Below are positions 53,174 through 63,015 of a stretch of DNA of 64,000 nucleotides, piece by piece. Source of the DNA: Rhodanobacter glycinis (GTDB taxonomy: Bacteria > Pseudomonadota > Gammaproteobacteria > Xanthomonadales > Rhodanobacteraceae); NCBI RefSeq assembly GCF_900114325.1, contig NZ_FOSR01000010.1, forward strand, positions 1-64,000, given 5' to 3'. The notes below the pieces were generated by a model. It did not search any database, had not been told where the DNA came from, and saw only the letters and a program-made list of their open reading frames with translations. Each line of letters begins with the position of its first letter. Position 1 is the stretch's first letter. Made by a program: the position numbers and the translations under genes.

Positions 53174-53206
53174 GGGTTCCAGTGTGAAATCGTGGGAATA
53201 AGTGGA
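53172..53206. promoter_or_regulatory. MraZ box array (four 10-bp repeats)
   Basis: Four direct repeats with exact 10-base period: GTGGGttcca, GTGTGaaatc, GTGGGaataa and GTGGA. This matches the known MraZ operator pattern of TGGGN repeats at one helical turn. It overlaps the -10 and the start of transcription, consistent with autorepression of the dcw operon. Confidence 0.85.
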
Positions 53207-53217
53207 GTCATAGGATC

Positions 53218-53664
53218 GTGTTCCAGGGCGAAACCGCCATTACCGTCGACGACAAGGGCCGTCTGGCCATTCCGACCGCGTATCGCGAGTTGGTCGCCGG
53301 CGCGTGCGCGAATCGTCTGGTGCTCACCTACAACCCGTTCGAGACGGGTTGCCTGTGGCTGTTTCCCCACGACGAGTGGGAAAAGGTGCGTGACCAAGTG
53401 AATGCATTGCCCAGCGTCAAGGCCGTGCATCGCGCCTTGCAGATGAAGTTGGTGGGTGCGGCGGCCATGGTCGAGCCGGACGGGGCGGCTCGCATCCTGC
53501 TGCCGGCCAGCCAGCGTGCCACGACAGGCATCGAGAAGAAGGCGGTACTGCTGGGCATGGGCAGCAAGTTCGAGTTGTGGAGCGAACAGGCCCACCTGGC
53601 CAAGATCCGCCAGACCATCGGCGAAGACGAAATCAGTGACGACATGGCCGACCTGCGCCTGTAA
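53218..53664 (+). CDS. mraZ: transcriptional regulator MraZ
   Basis: 148 aa, normal length, with two SpoVT/AbrB-like half domains: [23 protein letters not shown] with FPHDEWEKV, and the second [20 protein letters not shown]. MraZ forms a ring that binds the repeated boxes upstream and represses the dcw operon in E. coli; it can also inhibit RsmH. It starts at GTG (53218), twelve bases after the last box. First gene of the cluster; rsmH follows 47 bases later. Confidence 0.95.
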   Translation: MFQGETAITVDDKGRLAIPTAYRELVAGACANRLVLTYNPFETGCLWLFPHDEWEKVRDQVNALPSVKAVHRALQMKLVGAAAMVEPDGAARILLPASQRATTGIEKKAVLLGMGSKFELWSEQAHLAKIRQTIGEDEISDDMADLRL

Positions 53665-53711
53665 CGGACGCGGTTGACGAAGAACACACGAGACGGGACG
53701 GGAGGTGCGGC

Positions 53712-54647
53712 ATGGCCGAGTTGCGGCACATCCCGGTGATGCTGGATGAAGCGGTGGAGGGCCTCGCCGTGAAGGCAGGCGGGCGTTATCTCGATGGCAC
53801 GTTTGGTCGCGGCGGTCACGCTCGCGCGGTGTTGTCGCGTCTGGGCCCCGACGGCCGCCTGTTGTTGATGGACCGCGACCCGCAGGCGATTGCCTGGGCG
53901 CGCGAAACCTTTGCGGACGATCCGCGCGTGTCGATCCGCCATGCCAATTTCTCCAGCCTGGCCGAGTGGGACGAAACCGCCGCCGGGCTCGATGGCGTGC
54001 TGCTGGACCTGGGCGTGTCCTCGCCGCAGTTGGACGAGGCCGCGCGCGGCTTCAGCTTCATGGCCGATGCGCCGCTGGACATGCGCATGGACACCACCCA
54101 GGGCGAAAGCGCGGCGGATTTCCTGGCCCACGCCGACGAGCGCGAGATCGCCGACGTGTTGTGGGCCTTCGGCGACGAGCGCTTCAGCCGCAAGATCGCC
54201 CACGCCATCGTCGAACAGCGTGCCGAGGCGCCGATTACCCGCACCGGCGAGCTGGCCGCGCTGATCGAGCGCGTGGTCGGGCGGCGCGAGCCGGGCAAGC
54301 ACCCGGCCACGCGCAGCTTCCAGGCTTTGCGTATCCGCGTGAATGGCGAGCTGGATGCGTTGCGCATCGGCCTCGACGCCGCCCTGGAGCGGCTCAAGCC
54401 TGGTGGCCGTCTGTCGGTCATCAGTTTCCACTCGCTGGAAGATCGCGCGGTGAAGCTGTTCATCCGCGACCATTCCGGCCGCGTGCAGGGCAGCCGGCGC
54501 GCGCCGCCGGTGGCGGCGAAGCCGGCCGAGCTGGCGGCAGTGGGCAAGGCGCAGTTTCCTTCCGATGCCGAGCTGGCGGTGAACCCGCGCGCCCGGTCGG
54601 CGGTGTTGCGGGTGGCGGAGCGGTTGTCCGCAGGCGGTGTCGCATGA
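53712..54647 (+). CDS. rsmH: 16S rRNA (cytosine1402-N4)-methyltransferase
   Basis: SAM-dependent methyltransferase, 311 aa, formerly MraW. Seen: [13 protein letters not shown] at the start, the SAM site [13 protein letters not shown] and [12 protein letters not shown], the [23 protein letters not shown] block, and [13 protein letters not shown]. The C-terminal [12 protein letters not shown] with [14 protein letters not shown] is family-typical. GGAGGTGCGGC before the ATG is a good ribosome site. Ends with a 4-base overlap to ftsL. Methylates N4 of the same cytidine that RsmI methylates on O2'. Confidence 0.97.
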   Translation: MAELRHIPVMLDEAVEGLAVKAGGRYLDGTFGRGGHARAVLSRLGPDGRLLLMDRDPQAIAWARETFADDPRVSIRHANFSSLAEWDETAAGLDGVLLDLGVSSPQLDEAARGFSFMADAPLDMRMDTTQGESAADFLAHADEREIADVLWAFGDERFSRKIAHAIVEQRAEAPITRTGELAALIERVVGRREPGKHPATRSFQALRIRVNGELDALRIGLDAALERLKPGGRLSVISFHSLEDRAVKLFIRDHSGRVQGSRRAPPVAAKPAELAAVGKAQFPSDAELAVNPRARSAVLRVAERLSAGGVA

Positions 54648-54916
54648 GGCTGGTCGGCACGGCTTTGCTGCTGCTCCTGCTCGGCGCCGTGCTGTTCAGC
54701 GCGATTGGCGTGGTGTGGACGCGGCACCAGAGCCGCGCGCAGTTCGTGCAGCTGACCCAACTGCAAAACCAGCGCGACGCATTGAATATCGAATATGGCC
54801 GGCTCGAACTGGAGCAGGCCACCTGGGCCGAACCGCGCCGCATCGACAGCGAGGCGCGCAGTCGGCTGGGCATGCTGGCGCCACGCCCGCAGGACATCCG
54901 ACTGGTGAGCCAATGA
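54644..54916 (+). CDS. ftsL: cell division protein FtsL
   Basis: 90 aa bitopic membrane protein of the FtsQLB complex. One TM segment (about residues 4-25, [21 protein letters not shown]), then a periplasmic coiled-coil ([22 protein letters not shown]) and [10 protein letters not shown]. Low sequence conservation is usual for FtsL; the call rests on size, topology and the rsmH-ftsL-ftsI order. Overlaps rsmH and ftsI by ATGA. Confidence 0.9.
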   Translation: MRLVGTALLLLLLGAVLFSAIGVVWTRHQSRAQFVQLTQLQNQRDALNIEYGRLELEQATWAEPRRIDSEARSRLGMLAPRPQDIRLVSQ

Positions 54917-56733
54917 AGCGGCGCGAGCGCACTCCCGCCAAGTCCGCTGGTGGCCGTCGCCACAGCACGGGCCCCAGCGCGCGTCGTCGCATGCCGCTGG
55001 TCGTGGGTTTGCTGGTGCTGGCCTCGACGGGGCTGGTGGCGCGCGCGTTCGACCTGCAGGTGGTGCAGAAGCAGTTCTATCAGAACCAGGCCGATGCACG
55101 CTTCCTGCGTGAAGTGAAGATCCCGGTCTCGCGCGGCACCATTTTCGATCGCAATGGCGAGCCGCTGGCGGTGTCCACGCCAATGGTGTCGATCACCGCC
55201 GTGCCCGGCGAGGTGCTGGACAACGCCGACCGCATCCCGGCGCTGGCGCAAACCCTGGGCATCGACCCGGACCAGCTCAAGCAGTATCTCGAACGCCGCT
55301 CCACCCGCGAGTTCGCCTACCTGCGCCGGCAGATGAGCCCGGAGGCGGCCAAGGCCGTGCTGGCGCTGGATATCCCGGGCATCAACGGCCAGCGCGAATA
55401 CAAGCGCTACTACCCGTCGGGCGACGTTACTGCGCACGTGCTCGGTTTCACCAATATCGACGACCACGGCCAGGAAGGGCTGGAGCTGGCGTTCGACGGC
55501 TGGCTAGCCGGCAAGCCGGGCGCCAAGCGGGTGATCCGCGACCGCATGGGTCACACCGTGGAAGACGTGGAACAGGTGCGCGCACCGCAGCCGGGCAAGA
55601 GCCTCACGCTCAGCATCGACCGCCGCATCCAGTTCCTCGCCTACAGCGAGCTGAAGAGCCAAATCGAGAAAAGCCAGGCCGATTCCGGCTCGATGGTGAT
55701 CCTCGACGTGGCCACCGGCGAGATCCTGGCCATGGTCAGCCTGCCCACCTTCAATCCGAACGCGGTGAACGACAGCACGCCCGCCGAGCGCCGCAACCGC
55801 GCCGTCACCGACGTGGTCGAGCCGGGTTCGACGATGAAGCCGTTCACCATGGCGGCGGGCCTGTCCAGCGGCAAGTACACCCCGACCACGCCCTTGATCG
55901 ACACCGGCAAGGGCGTCTGGTACTTCCAGGGCCACAAGATTCGCGACGACACTGCCAACGGCATGCTCACGCCGACCGGCGTGCTGACCAAGTCCAGCAA
56001 CATCGGCGCGGCCAAGATCTCGCTGTCGCTGGATACCAAGTTCGTCTACGAGACTTATCGGGCCTTCGGTTTCGGCAACAGCACCGAGAGCGGCTTTCCC
56101 GGTGAATCGTCCGGCTACCTGAAGATCGGGCGCGACTGGCGCCCGTTCGAGCAGGCGACGATGGCCTTCGGTTACGGCCTCAACCTGACCCCGCTGCAAC
56201 TGGCCAATGGCTATGCCACGCTGGCCGATCACGGCGTGATGCACTCGCCCACCTTCATCAAGGGCGACGACAACCCGGCCCGGCAGATCGTGGCGCCGCA
56301 GGTGGCCGACGAAATCGTGAAGATGCTGGAGACCGTCACCGAGCCCGGCGGCACGGCCACGCGCGCGCAGATCGCCAACTACAGCGTGGCCGGCAAGACA
56401 GGTACCGCGCACCAGGCGACCGCCGGCGGCTATGCGAAGAACGCCTACAACGCGTTGTTCGCCGGCATCGTGCCGGCCACCCATCCGCGCCTGGTCGGCG
56501 TGGTGGTGATCAAGAATCCGCGCGTTGGCGGTTACTTCGGTGGCCTGGTCTCCGCGCCGGTGTTCCAGAAGGTGATGAGCGGCGCGCTGCGCCTGCTCGA
56601 CGTGCCGCCGGACAACATCGGCCGCTGGTATGTCGGCGGCCCGAAGATGAGCAACGGCAGCCTGGTCGGCAATGCGCCGCCGCGTGATCCGGCCGGCGAT
56701 GCCGCGGCCATGCGCGAAGGGGTTGCGCTGTGA
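54913..56733 (+). CDS. ftsI: septal peptidoglycan transpeptidase FtsI (PBP3)
   Basis: Bitopic class B penicillin-binding protein, 606 aa. Basic cytoplasmic N-terminus, one TM helix (about residues 33-52), a pedestal domain with SRGTIFDRNGEPLAVST, and the transpeptidase domain with SxxK at Ser306 (EPGSTMKPF), SSN in TKSSNIGAAK, and KTGT in AGKTGTAHQ. DRRIQFLAYSELK precedes it as usual. Works with FtsW at the septum; FtsW is encoded in the same operon. Overlaps ftsL and murE by 4 bases each. Confidence 0.97.
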   Translation: MKRRERTPAKSAGGRRHSTGPSARRRMPLVVGLLVLASTGLVARAFDLQVVQKQFYQNQADARFLREVKIPVSRGTIFDRNGEPLAVSTPMVSITAVPGEVLDNADRIPALAQTLGIDPDQLKQYLERRSTREFAYLRRQMSPEAAKAVLALDIPGINGQREYKRYYPSGDVTAHVLGFTNIDDHGQEGLELAFDGWLAGKPGAKRVIRDRMGHTVEDVEQVRAPQPGKSLTLSIDRRIQFLAYSELKSQIEKSQADSGSMVILDVATGEILAMVSLPTFNPNAVNDSTPAERRNRAVTDVVEPGSTMKPFTMAAGLSSGKYTPTTPLIDTGKGVWYFQGHKIRDDTANGMLTPTGVLTKSSNIGAAKISLSLDTKFVYETYRAFGFGNSTESGFPGESSGYLKIGRDWRPFEQATMAFGYGLNLTPLQLANGYATLADHGVMHSPTFIKGDDNPARQIVAPQVADEIVKMLETVTEPGGTATRAQIANYSVAGKTGTAHQATAGGYAKNAYNALFAGIVPATHPRLVGVVVIKNPRVGGYFGGLVSAPVFQKVMSGALRLLDVPPDNIGRWYVGGPKMSNGSLVGNAPPRDPAGDAAAMREGVAL

Positions 56734-58220
56734 ACGCGCAGCGCATCGACCAGTTGCTGCACGGCATCGCCGATGTGGGCAAGCATGGCGATCTCGCCGT
56801 GACCGGCCTGAACCTGGATTCACGCCGCGTGCGCGAAGGTGATGCGTTCTTCGCCTTGCATGGCACGCGCGAACACGGCATCGCATTTGCCGCCGGCGCG
56901 GTGGCGCGCGGCGCGCGCGTCGTGCTGGCCGAAGCGCCGGCACGCGATCACGCGGTCGCGGGCGTGCCGGTGTTGTGGATCGAAAACCTGCATGTGTGGG
57001 TTGGCGAGATCGCCGCGCGTTTCTACGATCATCCCTCGTCGAAGCTGCGCGTGATCGGCGTCACCGGCACCAACGGCAAGACGTCCACCGTGCAATTGCT
57101 GGCGCAGGCACTGGCTTTCCTGGGTCATCGCGCAGCCACCATCGGCACGCTTGGCGCCGGCCTGCACGGCCAGTTGCGCGAGGGCGAGCGCACCACGCCG
57201 GACGCGATCAGCGTGCAGGGCCTGCTGGCCGACTTCCGCGATGCCGGCGCCAGCCACGTGGCGATGGAGGTGTCCTCGCACGCGCTGGACCAGGGCCGCG
57301 TGGCGGGCGTGGGTTTCGAGGTGGCAGCCTTCACCAACCTCACCCGCGACCATCTCGATTACCACGGCAGCATGGAAGCCTACGGCGCGGCCAAGGCGAA
57401 GCTGTTCGCGTGGCCGGGGCTGCAGGCGGCGGCGATCAATATCGACGACGCGTTCGGTCGCCAACTGGCGGCGCACTTGCCTGAAGGCGTGCGTGCACTG
57501 CGCCTGAGCGCGGCTGGTGATGCGACGGCCGACGTGGTCGCCGAGCAGGTGGTCACCTCGGCCGAAGGCATCGCCTTCGCGCTGCGCACGCCATGGGGTG
57601 CGCAGGCGGTTCGCAGCTCGCTGCTCGGTCGCTTCAACGTGGACAACCTGCTCGCCGTGGCGGCCTGCCTCGGTGCGCTGGGCGAACCGTTTGCACGGGT
57701 CGTGGCAGCGCTGGAATCGCTGCAGCCGATCAACGGCCGGATGAATCGCCTCGGCGGGCATGATGGGCTGCCGTTGGCGGTGGTCGATTACGCACACACC
57801 CCGGATGCGCTGGAGCAGGCGCTGACCGCCTTGCGCGCGCATTGCGACGGACGATTGATCTGCGTGTTCGGTTGCGGTGGCGAGCGCGACGCGGGCAAGC
57901 GGCCGCAGATGGGGGCGATCGCCGAACGCCTGGCCGACGTGGCGATCGTCACCGACGACAACCCGCGCGGCGAAGATGGCGACGTCATCGTGGCGCAGAT
58001 CGTGGCCGGGCTGGCGCACCCGCAGCAGGTGCGCGTCGAGCGCGATCGCGCTGTGGCGATCCATGCGGCGCTGGGCATGGCGCGCCGCGGCGACGTGGTG
58101 CTGATCGCCGGCAAGGGCCACGAGACCTACCAGGAAGGCGCGGCCGGCAAGCGGCCGTTCGACGATCTCGCAGTGGCCCGCGAGGCGCTGGAACATTTCA
58201 ACATGGAGCGGCACGCATGA
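56730..58220 (+). CDS. murE: UDP-MurNAc-L-Ala-D-Glu:meso-DAP ligase
   Basis: Mur ligase adding the third residue of the stem peptide, 496 aa. P-loop GVTGTNGKTST near residue 112; the Mur ligase lysine in YGAAKAKLFAW; the meso-DAP specificity motif DNPRGEDG (DNPR) near residue 411, so the wall contains meso-diaminopimelate. Cytoplasmic. Coupled to ftsI and murF through ATGA overlaps, typical of the dcw operon. Confidence 0.97.
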   Translation: MNAQRIDQLLHGIADVGKHGDLAVTGLNLDSRRVREGDAFFALHGTREHGIAFAAGAVARGARVVLAEAPARDHAVAGVPVLWIENLHVWVGEIAARFYDHPSSKLRVIGVTGTNGKTSTVQLLAQALAFLGHRAATIGTLGAGLHGQLREGERTTPDAISVQGLLADFRDAGASHVAMEVSSHALDQGRVAGVGFEVAAFTNLTRDHLDYHGSMEAYGAAKAKLFAWPGLQAAAINIDDAFGRQLAAHLPEGVRALRLSAAGDATADVVAEQVVTSAEGIAFALRTPWGAQAVRSSLLGRFNVDNLLAVAACLGALGEPFARVVAALESLQPINGRMNRLGGHDGLPLAVVDYAHTPDALEQALTALRAHCDGRLICVFGCGGERDAGKRPQMGAIAERLADVAIVTDDNPRGEDGDVIVAQIVAGLAHPQQVRVERDRAVAIHAALGMARRGDVVLIAGKGHETYQEGAAGKRPFDDLAVAREALEHFNMERHA

Positions 58221-59587
58221 TGCGCCTGAGCGCCATCGCCCTGTGGACGCACGGCCAGCTGCTTGGCGCCGATGCCGACGTCGACGGCGTGGTTGCCATC
58301 GACACGCGCAAGCTCCAACCCGGCGACCTGTTCGCCGCGTTCAAGGGCGAGCACGTGGATGGCCACGATTACCTGGACGAAGCGGCACGCCGCGGCGCAT
58401 CGGCGGCGCTGGTCACGCGCAAGGTCGACAACTCGTTGCCGCAGGTATTGGTGGGCGACATGGAGGCGGCATTGGGCGATCTGGCCAGTGCAGTGCGCGC
58501 GCAGCGCAGTGCGCGGGTGATCGGCATTACCGGTTCCAACGGCAAGACCACGGTAAAGACGCTGACGGCGGCGATCCTGTCGCGGCATGGTCGCACCCAC
58601 GTCAACAGCGGCAGCTTCAACAACGAGATCGGCCTGCCGCTGACCCTGTTGTCGATGCCGGTGGACGCCGAGTACGCGGTGCTGGAGATGGGCGCGGGCA
58701 AGCCGGGCGACATCGCTTATCTCGCTGCCATCGCACGGCCCGATATCGGCCTCGTGAATCTCATCGCGCCGGCGCATCTTGAGCGCATGGGCAGCGTGGA
58801 AGGCGTGGCCGAAACCAAGGGCGCGCTGTACCAGGCGTTGCCTGCGGACGGCGTGGCGATCATCAATGCAGACGACGCGTTTGCCGGCTTCTTTGCCGGG
58901 CTGGCCGGTTCGCGCCGGACGCTGCGCTTCGGCCTGGAGCACAAGGCCGACGTGGGCGCCGACATCGTCGAGCAGCGCGCGGATGGTTCGCTGTTCGTGT
59001 TGAGTACGCCGCACGGCGACGCTGAAGTGAACCTGTCGCTGCCGGGTCGGCACAACGTGGCCAATGCGCTGGCGGCGGCTTCGATCGCGCTGGCGCTGGA
59101 TGTGCCACTGGACACCATCGTGGCGGGGCTGGAGCAGGCCGCGCCGGTGGTGGGGCGGTTGCGCCGGATCGACATGCCCGGTGGCTGGGTCCTGATCGAC
59201 GACAGCTACAACGCCAACCCCAGCTCGATGGCCGCGGCGATCGACACGCTGGCCCTGGCCGCGGGCGAACGCTGGCTGGTGCTGGGCGACATGGCCGAAC
59301 TGGGTGCCGACGCGCGTGCCTTGCATGCCGGCGTGGGTACGCAGGCGCGCGAACACGGCATCCAGCACCTGTTCGCAGTGGGCGCCTTGAGCGCGGCGGC
59401 GGTCGAGGCATTCGGGGCGAACGGCGAACACTTCGCCGACAAGCCGTCGCTGATCGCTGCATTGCGGTCACGCCTGCATGCAGGCGTGACCTGTCTGGTC
59501 AAGGGCTCGCACTCGGCGGGCATGGAACAGGTGGTGGCCGAACTGGGCCAGCGCACAAACGGGGAGGGCGCCACCGATGCTGCTTGA
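58217..59587 (+). CDS. murF: UDP-MurNAc-tripeptide:D-Ala-D-Ala ligase
   Basis: Adds D-Ala-D-Ala to complete the pentapeptide; 456 aa. N-terminal UDP-binding domain, then the P-loop [14 protein letters not shown] near residue 105, [30 protein letters not shown] and the C-terminal [11 protein letters not shown], all MurF hallmarks. It ends 11 bases inside mraY, and its ATG overlaps the murE stop. Confidence 0.97.
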   Translation: MMRLSAIALWTHGQLLGADADVDGVVAIDTRKLQPGDLFAAFKGEHVDGHDYLDEAARRGASAALVTRKVDNSLPQVLVGDMEAALGDLASAVRAQRSARVIGITGSNGKTTVKTLTAAILSRHGRTHVNSGSFNNEIGLPLTLLSMPVDAEYAVLEMGAGKPGDIAYLAAIARPDIGLVNLIAPAHLERMGSVEGVAETKGALYQALPADGVAIINADDAFAGFFAGLAGSRRTLRFGLEHKADVGADIVEQRADGSLFVLSTPHGDAEVNLSLPGRHNVANALAAASIALALDVPLDTIVAGLEQAAPVVGRLRRIDMPGGWVLIDDSYNANPSSMAAAIDTLALAAGERWLVLGDMAELGADARALHAGVGTQAREHGIQHLFAVGALSAAAVEAFGANGEHFADKPSLIAALRSRLHAGVTCLVKGSHSAGMEQVVAELGQRTNGEGATDAA

Positions 59588-60659
59588 ACTGGCGGACTGG
59601 ATGGCACGGCACTTCACCGCGCTGCACCTGTTCCAGTACATCACCTTCCGCACGATCATGGCCGCGCTGACCGCGCTGGCGATGTCGCTGCTGCTGGGCC
59701 CCACGCTGATCCGCAAACTGGCCGCGCTGAAGGCGGGCCAGGTGGTGCGCAGCGATGGTCCGCAGACGCACCTGGTCAAGGCGGGCACGCCGACCATGGG
59801 TGGCGTGATGATCCTGCTGGCGGTGGTGGTCTCCACGCTGTTGTGGGGCGATTTGCACAATCGCTATGTATGGACGGTGCTGGCGGTGCTGCTGGCGTTC
59901 GGCGCGATCGGTTTCTACGACGACTACAAGAAGCTGGTGTTGAAGGACAGCCGCGGGCTGGCCTCGCGCTGGAAATATTTCTGGCAGTCCGTGTTCGGCG
60001 TGGTGGCGGCGGTGTTCCTTTACCACGCCGCGATACTGCCGGCGGAAACCGCGCTGTACGTGCCGCTGTTCAAGCATGTGGCGATCCCGCTCGGGCTGTT
60101 CTTCGTGGTGATCGCCTACTTCATGATTGTGGGCTTCTCCAACGCGGTGAACCTCACCGACGGCCTCGACGGCCTGGCGATCATGCCGACGGTGCTGGTG
60201 TCCGGTGCGCTGGGGGTGTTCGCCTACCTGGCCGGCAACAAGGTGTTTTCCGAATACCTCGGCATCCCGTCGATTCCCGGCGCGGGCGAGTTGTCGATCG
60301 TGTGTGGCGCGTTGAGCGGCGCGGGGCTGGGTTTCCTGTGGTTCAACACGTATCCGGCGCAGGTGTTCATGGGCGACGTGGGCGCGCTGGCGATCGGTGC
60401 GGCGCTGGCCGCCATCGCGGTGATCGTGCGGCAGGAAATCGTGCTGATCGTGATGGGCGGCGTGTTCGTGCTGGAAACCGTCTCGGTGATGCTGCAGGTA
60501 GGCAGCTTCAAGCTCACCGGCAAGCGCGTGTTCCGCATGGCACCGATCCACCATCACTTCGAATTGAAGGGCTGGCCCGAACCCCGGGTGATCGTGCGCT
60601 TCTGGATCATCAGCGTGGTGCTAGTGCTTATCGGCCTTGCGACGCTGAAGGTGCGCTGA
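59577..60659 (+). CDS. mraY: phospho-MurNAc-pentapeptide transferase
   Basis: Polytopic inner-membrane enzyme (about ten helices) transferring phospho-MurNAc-pentapeptide to undecaprenyl phosphate to make lipid I; 360 aa. Seen: catalytic [31 protein letters not shown] and the C-terminal [12 protein letters not shown]. Overlaps murF by 11 bases and its stop shares a base with the ftsW start. No murD lies between mraY and ftsW, unlike E. coli. Confidence 0.97.
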   Translation: MLLELADWMARHFTALHLFQYITFRTIMAALTALAMSLLLGPTLIRKLAALKAGQVVRSDGPQTHLVKAGTPTMGGVMILLAVVVSTLLWGDLHNRYVWTVLAVLLAFGAIGFYDDYKKLVLKDSRGLASRWKYFWQSVFGVVAAVFLYHAAILPAETALYVPLFKHVAIPLGLFFVVIAYFMIVGFSNAVNLTDGLDGLAIMPTVLVSGALGVFAYLAGNKVFSEYLGIPSIPGAGELSIVCGALSGAGLGFLWFNTYPAQVFMGDVGALAIGAALAAIAVIVRQEIVLIVMGGVFVLETVSVMLQVGSFKLTGKRVFRMAPIHHHFELKGWPEPRVIVRFWIISVVLVLIGLATLKVR

Positions 60660-61903
60660 TGGCGATCTTCGACACCACCCAGGCAAAACGCCGGCAAGGT
60701 CCGCGCGGGCAGTACGACTTGCTGTTGCTGGTCGCGCTGATCGGGCTGGCGTGTGTCGGCGTGGTGATGGTGGCGTCCAGTTCGATCGCGGTGGCCGACA
60801 GCCAGCACATCGGCGAGTTCTACTTCCTGAAGAAGCACCTGCTGTTCCTCACGCTGGGGCTGGTGGCCGCCGGCGTGGCGATGAAGACCGAGCTCAAGCT
60901 GCTGGAGAAGTTTGCCTTCCCGCTGCTGGCGCTGGCCTTCGCGCTGCTGTTGCTGGTGTTCATTCCGCACCTGGGCATGCGCATCAATGGCGCCAGTCGC
61001 TGGTTGAACATGGGCATCACCAGCTTCCAGCCGGTGGAGGCGGTGAAGCTGGTGCTGGTGATCTACATGGGCAGCTACCTGGTGCGCCATCGCGAGAGCG
61101 TGGAGACCCGCTTCCTGGGCCTGATCAAGCCGCTGATCGTGGCCGGTGGCATCGTCGGCCTGCTGCTGCTGCAGCCGGACTTCGGCTCGGCCATGCTGGT
61201 GATCGCGGTGACCATTGCCATGGTGTGGCTGGGCGGCGCGCGACCGATCTTCCTGTTCCTGATGGGGCTGCCGCTGATGCCGGCGCTGGTGATCGCGGCG
61301 ACCAGCGAAAGCTATCGCATGAAGCGGCTCACCTCGTTCCTCGATCCGTGGAAAGACCCGTTCAACGACGGCTTCCAGCTGACCCAGTCGCTGATGGCGA
61401 TCGGTCGCGGCGAGTGGACCGGCGTGGGCCTGGGTTCCAGCGTGTTGAAGTTGTCCTACCTGCCCGAGGCGCACACCGATTTCATCTTCGCGGTGATCGG
61501 CGAAGAGTTGGGCCTGGCCGGAGTTCTTGCCGTGATGGCCCTGTTTGCGCTGGTGGTCGGGCGTGGTCTGTATCTCGGACTGAAAGGCGTGGACGTGGGC
61601 CAGCGCTTTGCGGGCTACGTGGCCTTCGGTATCTCGTTGATGATTGGCCTGCAGGCGATCGTGTCGATTGGTGTGAACCTGGGCGCACTGCCGACCAAGG
61701 GCCTGACCTTGCCGCTGATCAGCTACGGCGGTTCCTCGATGGTGCTGACGTGTGCGATGGCCGGCGTGCTGTTGCGCGCCACCTACGAGATCAATCGCGC
61801 GCTGGACGCGCGGCAGGGTTCGCATCGCGTGGCCGTGGCCACCACGGCCACGGATGATGTGGCTGCCGCCGCGCTGCCCGAACACGAAGCGGAGGCCGCG
61901 TGA
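60659..61903 (+). CDS. ftsW: septal peptidoglycan glycosyltransferase FtsW
   Basis: SEDS-family lipid II polymerase, 414 aa, ten helices. Seen: VMVASSSIAVADSQ at the first helix, the SEDS signature NGASRWLNMG, LLLQPDFGSAMLV with the catalytic-loop Asp region, the DPWKDPFNDGFQLTQSLMAI stretch and GLPTKGLTLPLISYGGSS-type C-terminal block (here ALPTKGLTLPLISYGGSSM). Works with FtsI. The start overlaps the mraY stop (TGATG). A variable C-terminal tail (RVAVATTATDD...) is cytoplasmic. Confidence 0.96.
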   Translation: MAIFDTTQAKRRQGPRGQYDLLLLVALIGLACVGVVMVASSSIAVADSQHIGEFYFLKKHLLFLTLGLVAAGVAMKTELKLLEKFAFPLLALAFALLLLVFIPHLGMRINGASRWLNMGITSFQPVEAVKLVLVIYMGSYLVRHRESVETRFLGLIKPLIVAGGIVGLLLLQPDFGSAMLVIAVTIAMVWLGGARPIFLFLMGLPLMPALVIAATSESYRMKRLTSFLDPWKDPFNDGFQLTQSLMAIGRGEWTGVGLGSSVLKLSYLPEAHTDFIFAVIGEELGLAGVLAVMALFALVVGRGLYLGLKGVDVGQRFAGYVAFGISLMIGLQAIVSIGVNLGALPTKGLTLPLISYGGSSMVLTCAMAGVLLRATYEINRALDARQGSHRVAVATTATDDVAAAALPEHEAEAA

Positions 61904-63015
61904 TGACGGCCGAACGCATGGCTGATACGACCACGCCCCGCATGGCGGACGGTCGCCCCGTGCTGATCATGGCCGGCGGCACCGGTGGCCACATCTTCCC
62001 CGGCCTGGCCGTGGCCGACACCTTGCGCGCGCGTGGCGTGCCGGTGGCGTGGCTGGGTGCAGCCGGTGGCATGGAAACGAACGTGGTGCCGGCGCACGGC
62101 ATCGCCTTGCACACCGTCGTGGTAGGCGGCTTGCGGGGCAAAGGCTGGAAAACCCGTTTGCTGGCGCCGCTGATGCTGGCGCGTGCGCTGCTGGCCTCGC
62201 TGGCCGTGCTGCGCAAGGTGAAGCCGCGCAGCGTGCTGTCGATGGGCGGCTATGTGGCCGGTCCCGGTGGCGTGGCGGCGCGCCTGCTCGGTCGCCCGTT
62301 GCTGGTGCACGAACAGAATTGCGTGGCCGGCTATACCAATCGCAAGCTGGCCGCGCATGCGAAGCGCGTGTTGGCCGGTTTTGCCGAGGCGTTGCCGCAG
62401 GCCGAGTGGGTGGGCAATCCGGTGCGCGAGACCATCGCCGCATTGCCGCCGCCGGACGAGCGCATGGCCGATCGGCACGGAGCCCCGCGCCTGCTGGTGC
62501 TCGGCGGCAGTCTCGGCGCGCGCGCGCTGAATCTCGCCGTGCCGGCGGCGCTGGCAAAACTTCCACTGGCAGCTCGCCCGGAAGTCCTGCACCAGTGCGG
62601 CAACCGCGGCCTCGACGAGGCGCGCGAGGCCTATGCGAAGGCCGGCGTCGTGGCGCAGGTGGTGCCGTTTGTCGAGGACATGGCGGCCACCTACGGCTGG
62701 GCGGACCTGGCCGTGTGCCGCGCCGGCGCATTGACCATCGCGGAGCTGGCTGCGGCCGGCCTCGGCGCCGTGCTGGTGCCGTTTCCGCATGCGGTGGACG
62801 ACCACCAGACCCGCAATGCCGAGGCACTGGTGGCTGCCGGTGCGGCCGAATTGATCCAGGAACGTGATTTGAACATCGAACAACTGGCGCAGCGCCTTGC
62901 TGCGTTGCTGCACGATCGCGCGCAGCTGCGCGCCATGGCGAAAGCGGCGCGCACGCTGGCCAAGCCCCACGCGGCGGCGACCATCGCCGACGCCTGCCTG
63001 GAGGCCGCCGCATGA
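61903..63015 (+). CDS. murG: lipid II synthase MurG
   Basis: GT28 glycosyltransferase adding GlcNAc to lipid I on the inner face of the membrane; 370 aa. Seen: [18 protein letters not shown] with the GxGGH loop, the [13 protein letters not shown] and [11 protein letters not shown] stretches, [11 protein letters not shown], and the UDP-GlcNAc site [33 protein letters not shown]. The ATG at 61903 shares a base with the ftsW stop; a GTG one codon earlier is possible. Overlaps murC by 4 bases. Confidence 0.96.
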   Translation: MTAERMADTTTPRMADGRPVLIMAGGTGGHIFPGLAVADTLRARGVPVAWLGAAGGMETNVVPAHGIALHTVVVGGLRGKGWKTRLLAPLMLARALLASLAVLRKVKPRSVLSMGGYVAGPGGVAARLLGRPLLVHEQNCVAGYTNRKLAAHAKRVLAGFAEALPQAEWVGNPVRETIAALPPPDERMADRHGAPRLLVLGGSLGARALNLAVPAALAKLPLAARPEVLHQCGNRGLDEAREAYAKAGVVAQVVPFVEDMAATYGWADLAVCRAGALTIAELAAAGLGAVLVPFPHAVDDHQTRNAEALVAAGAAELIQERDLNIEQLAQRLAALLHDRAQLRAMAKAARTLAKPHAAATIADACLEAAA

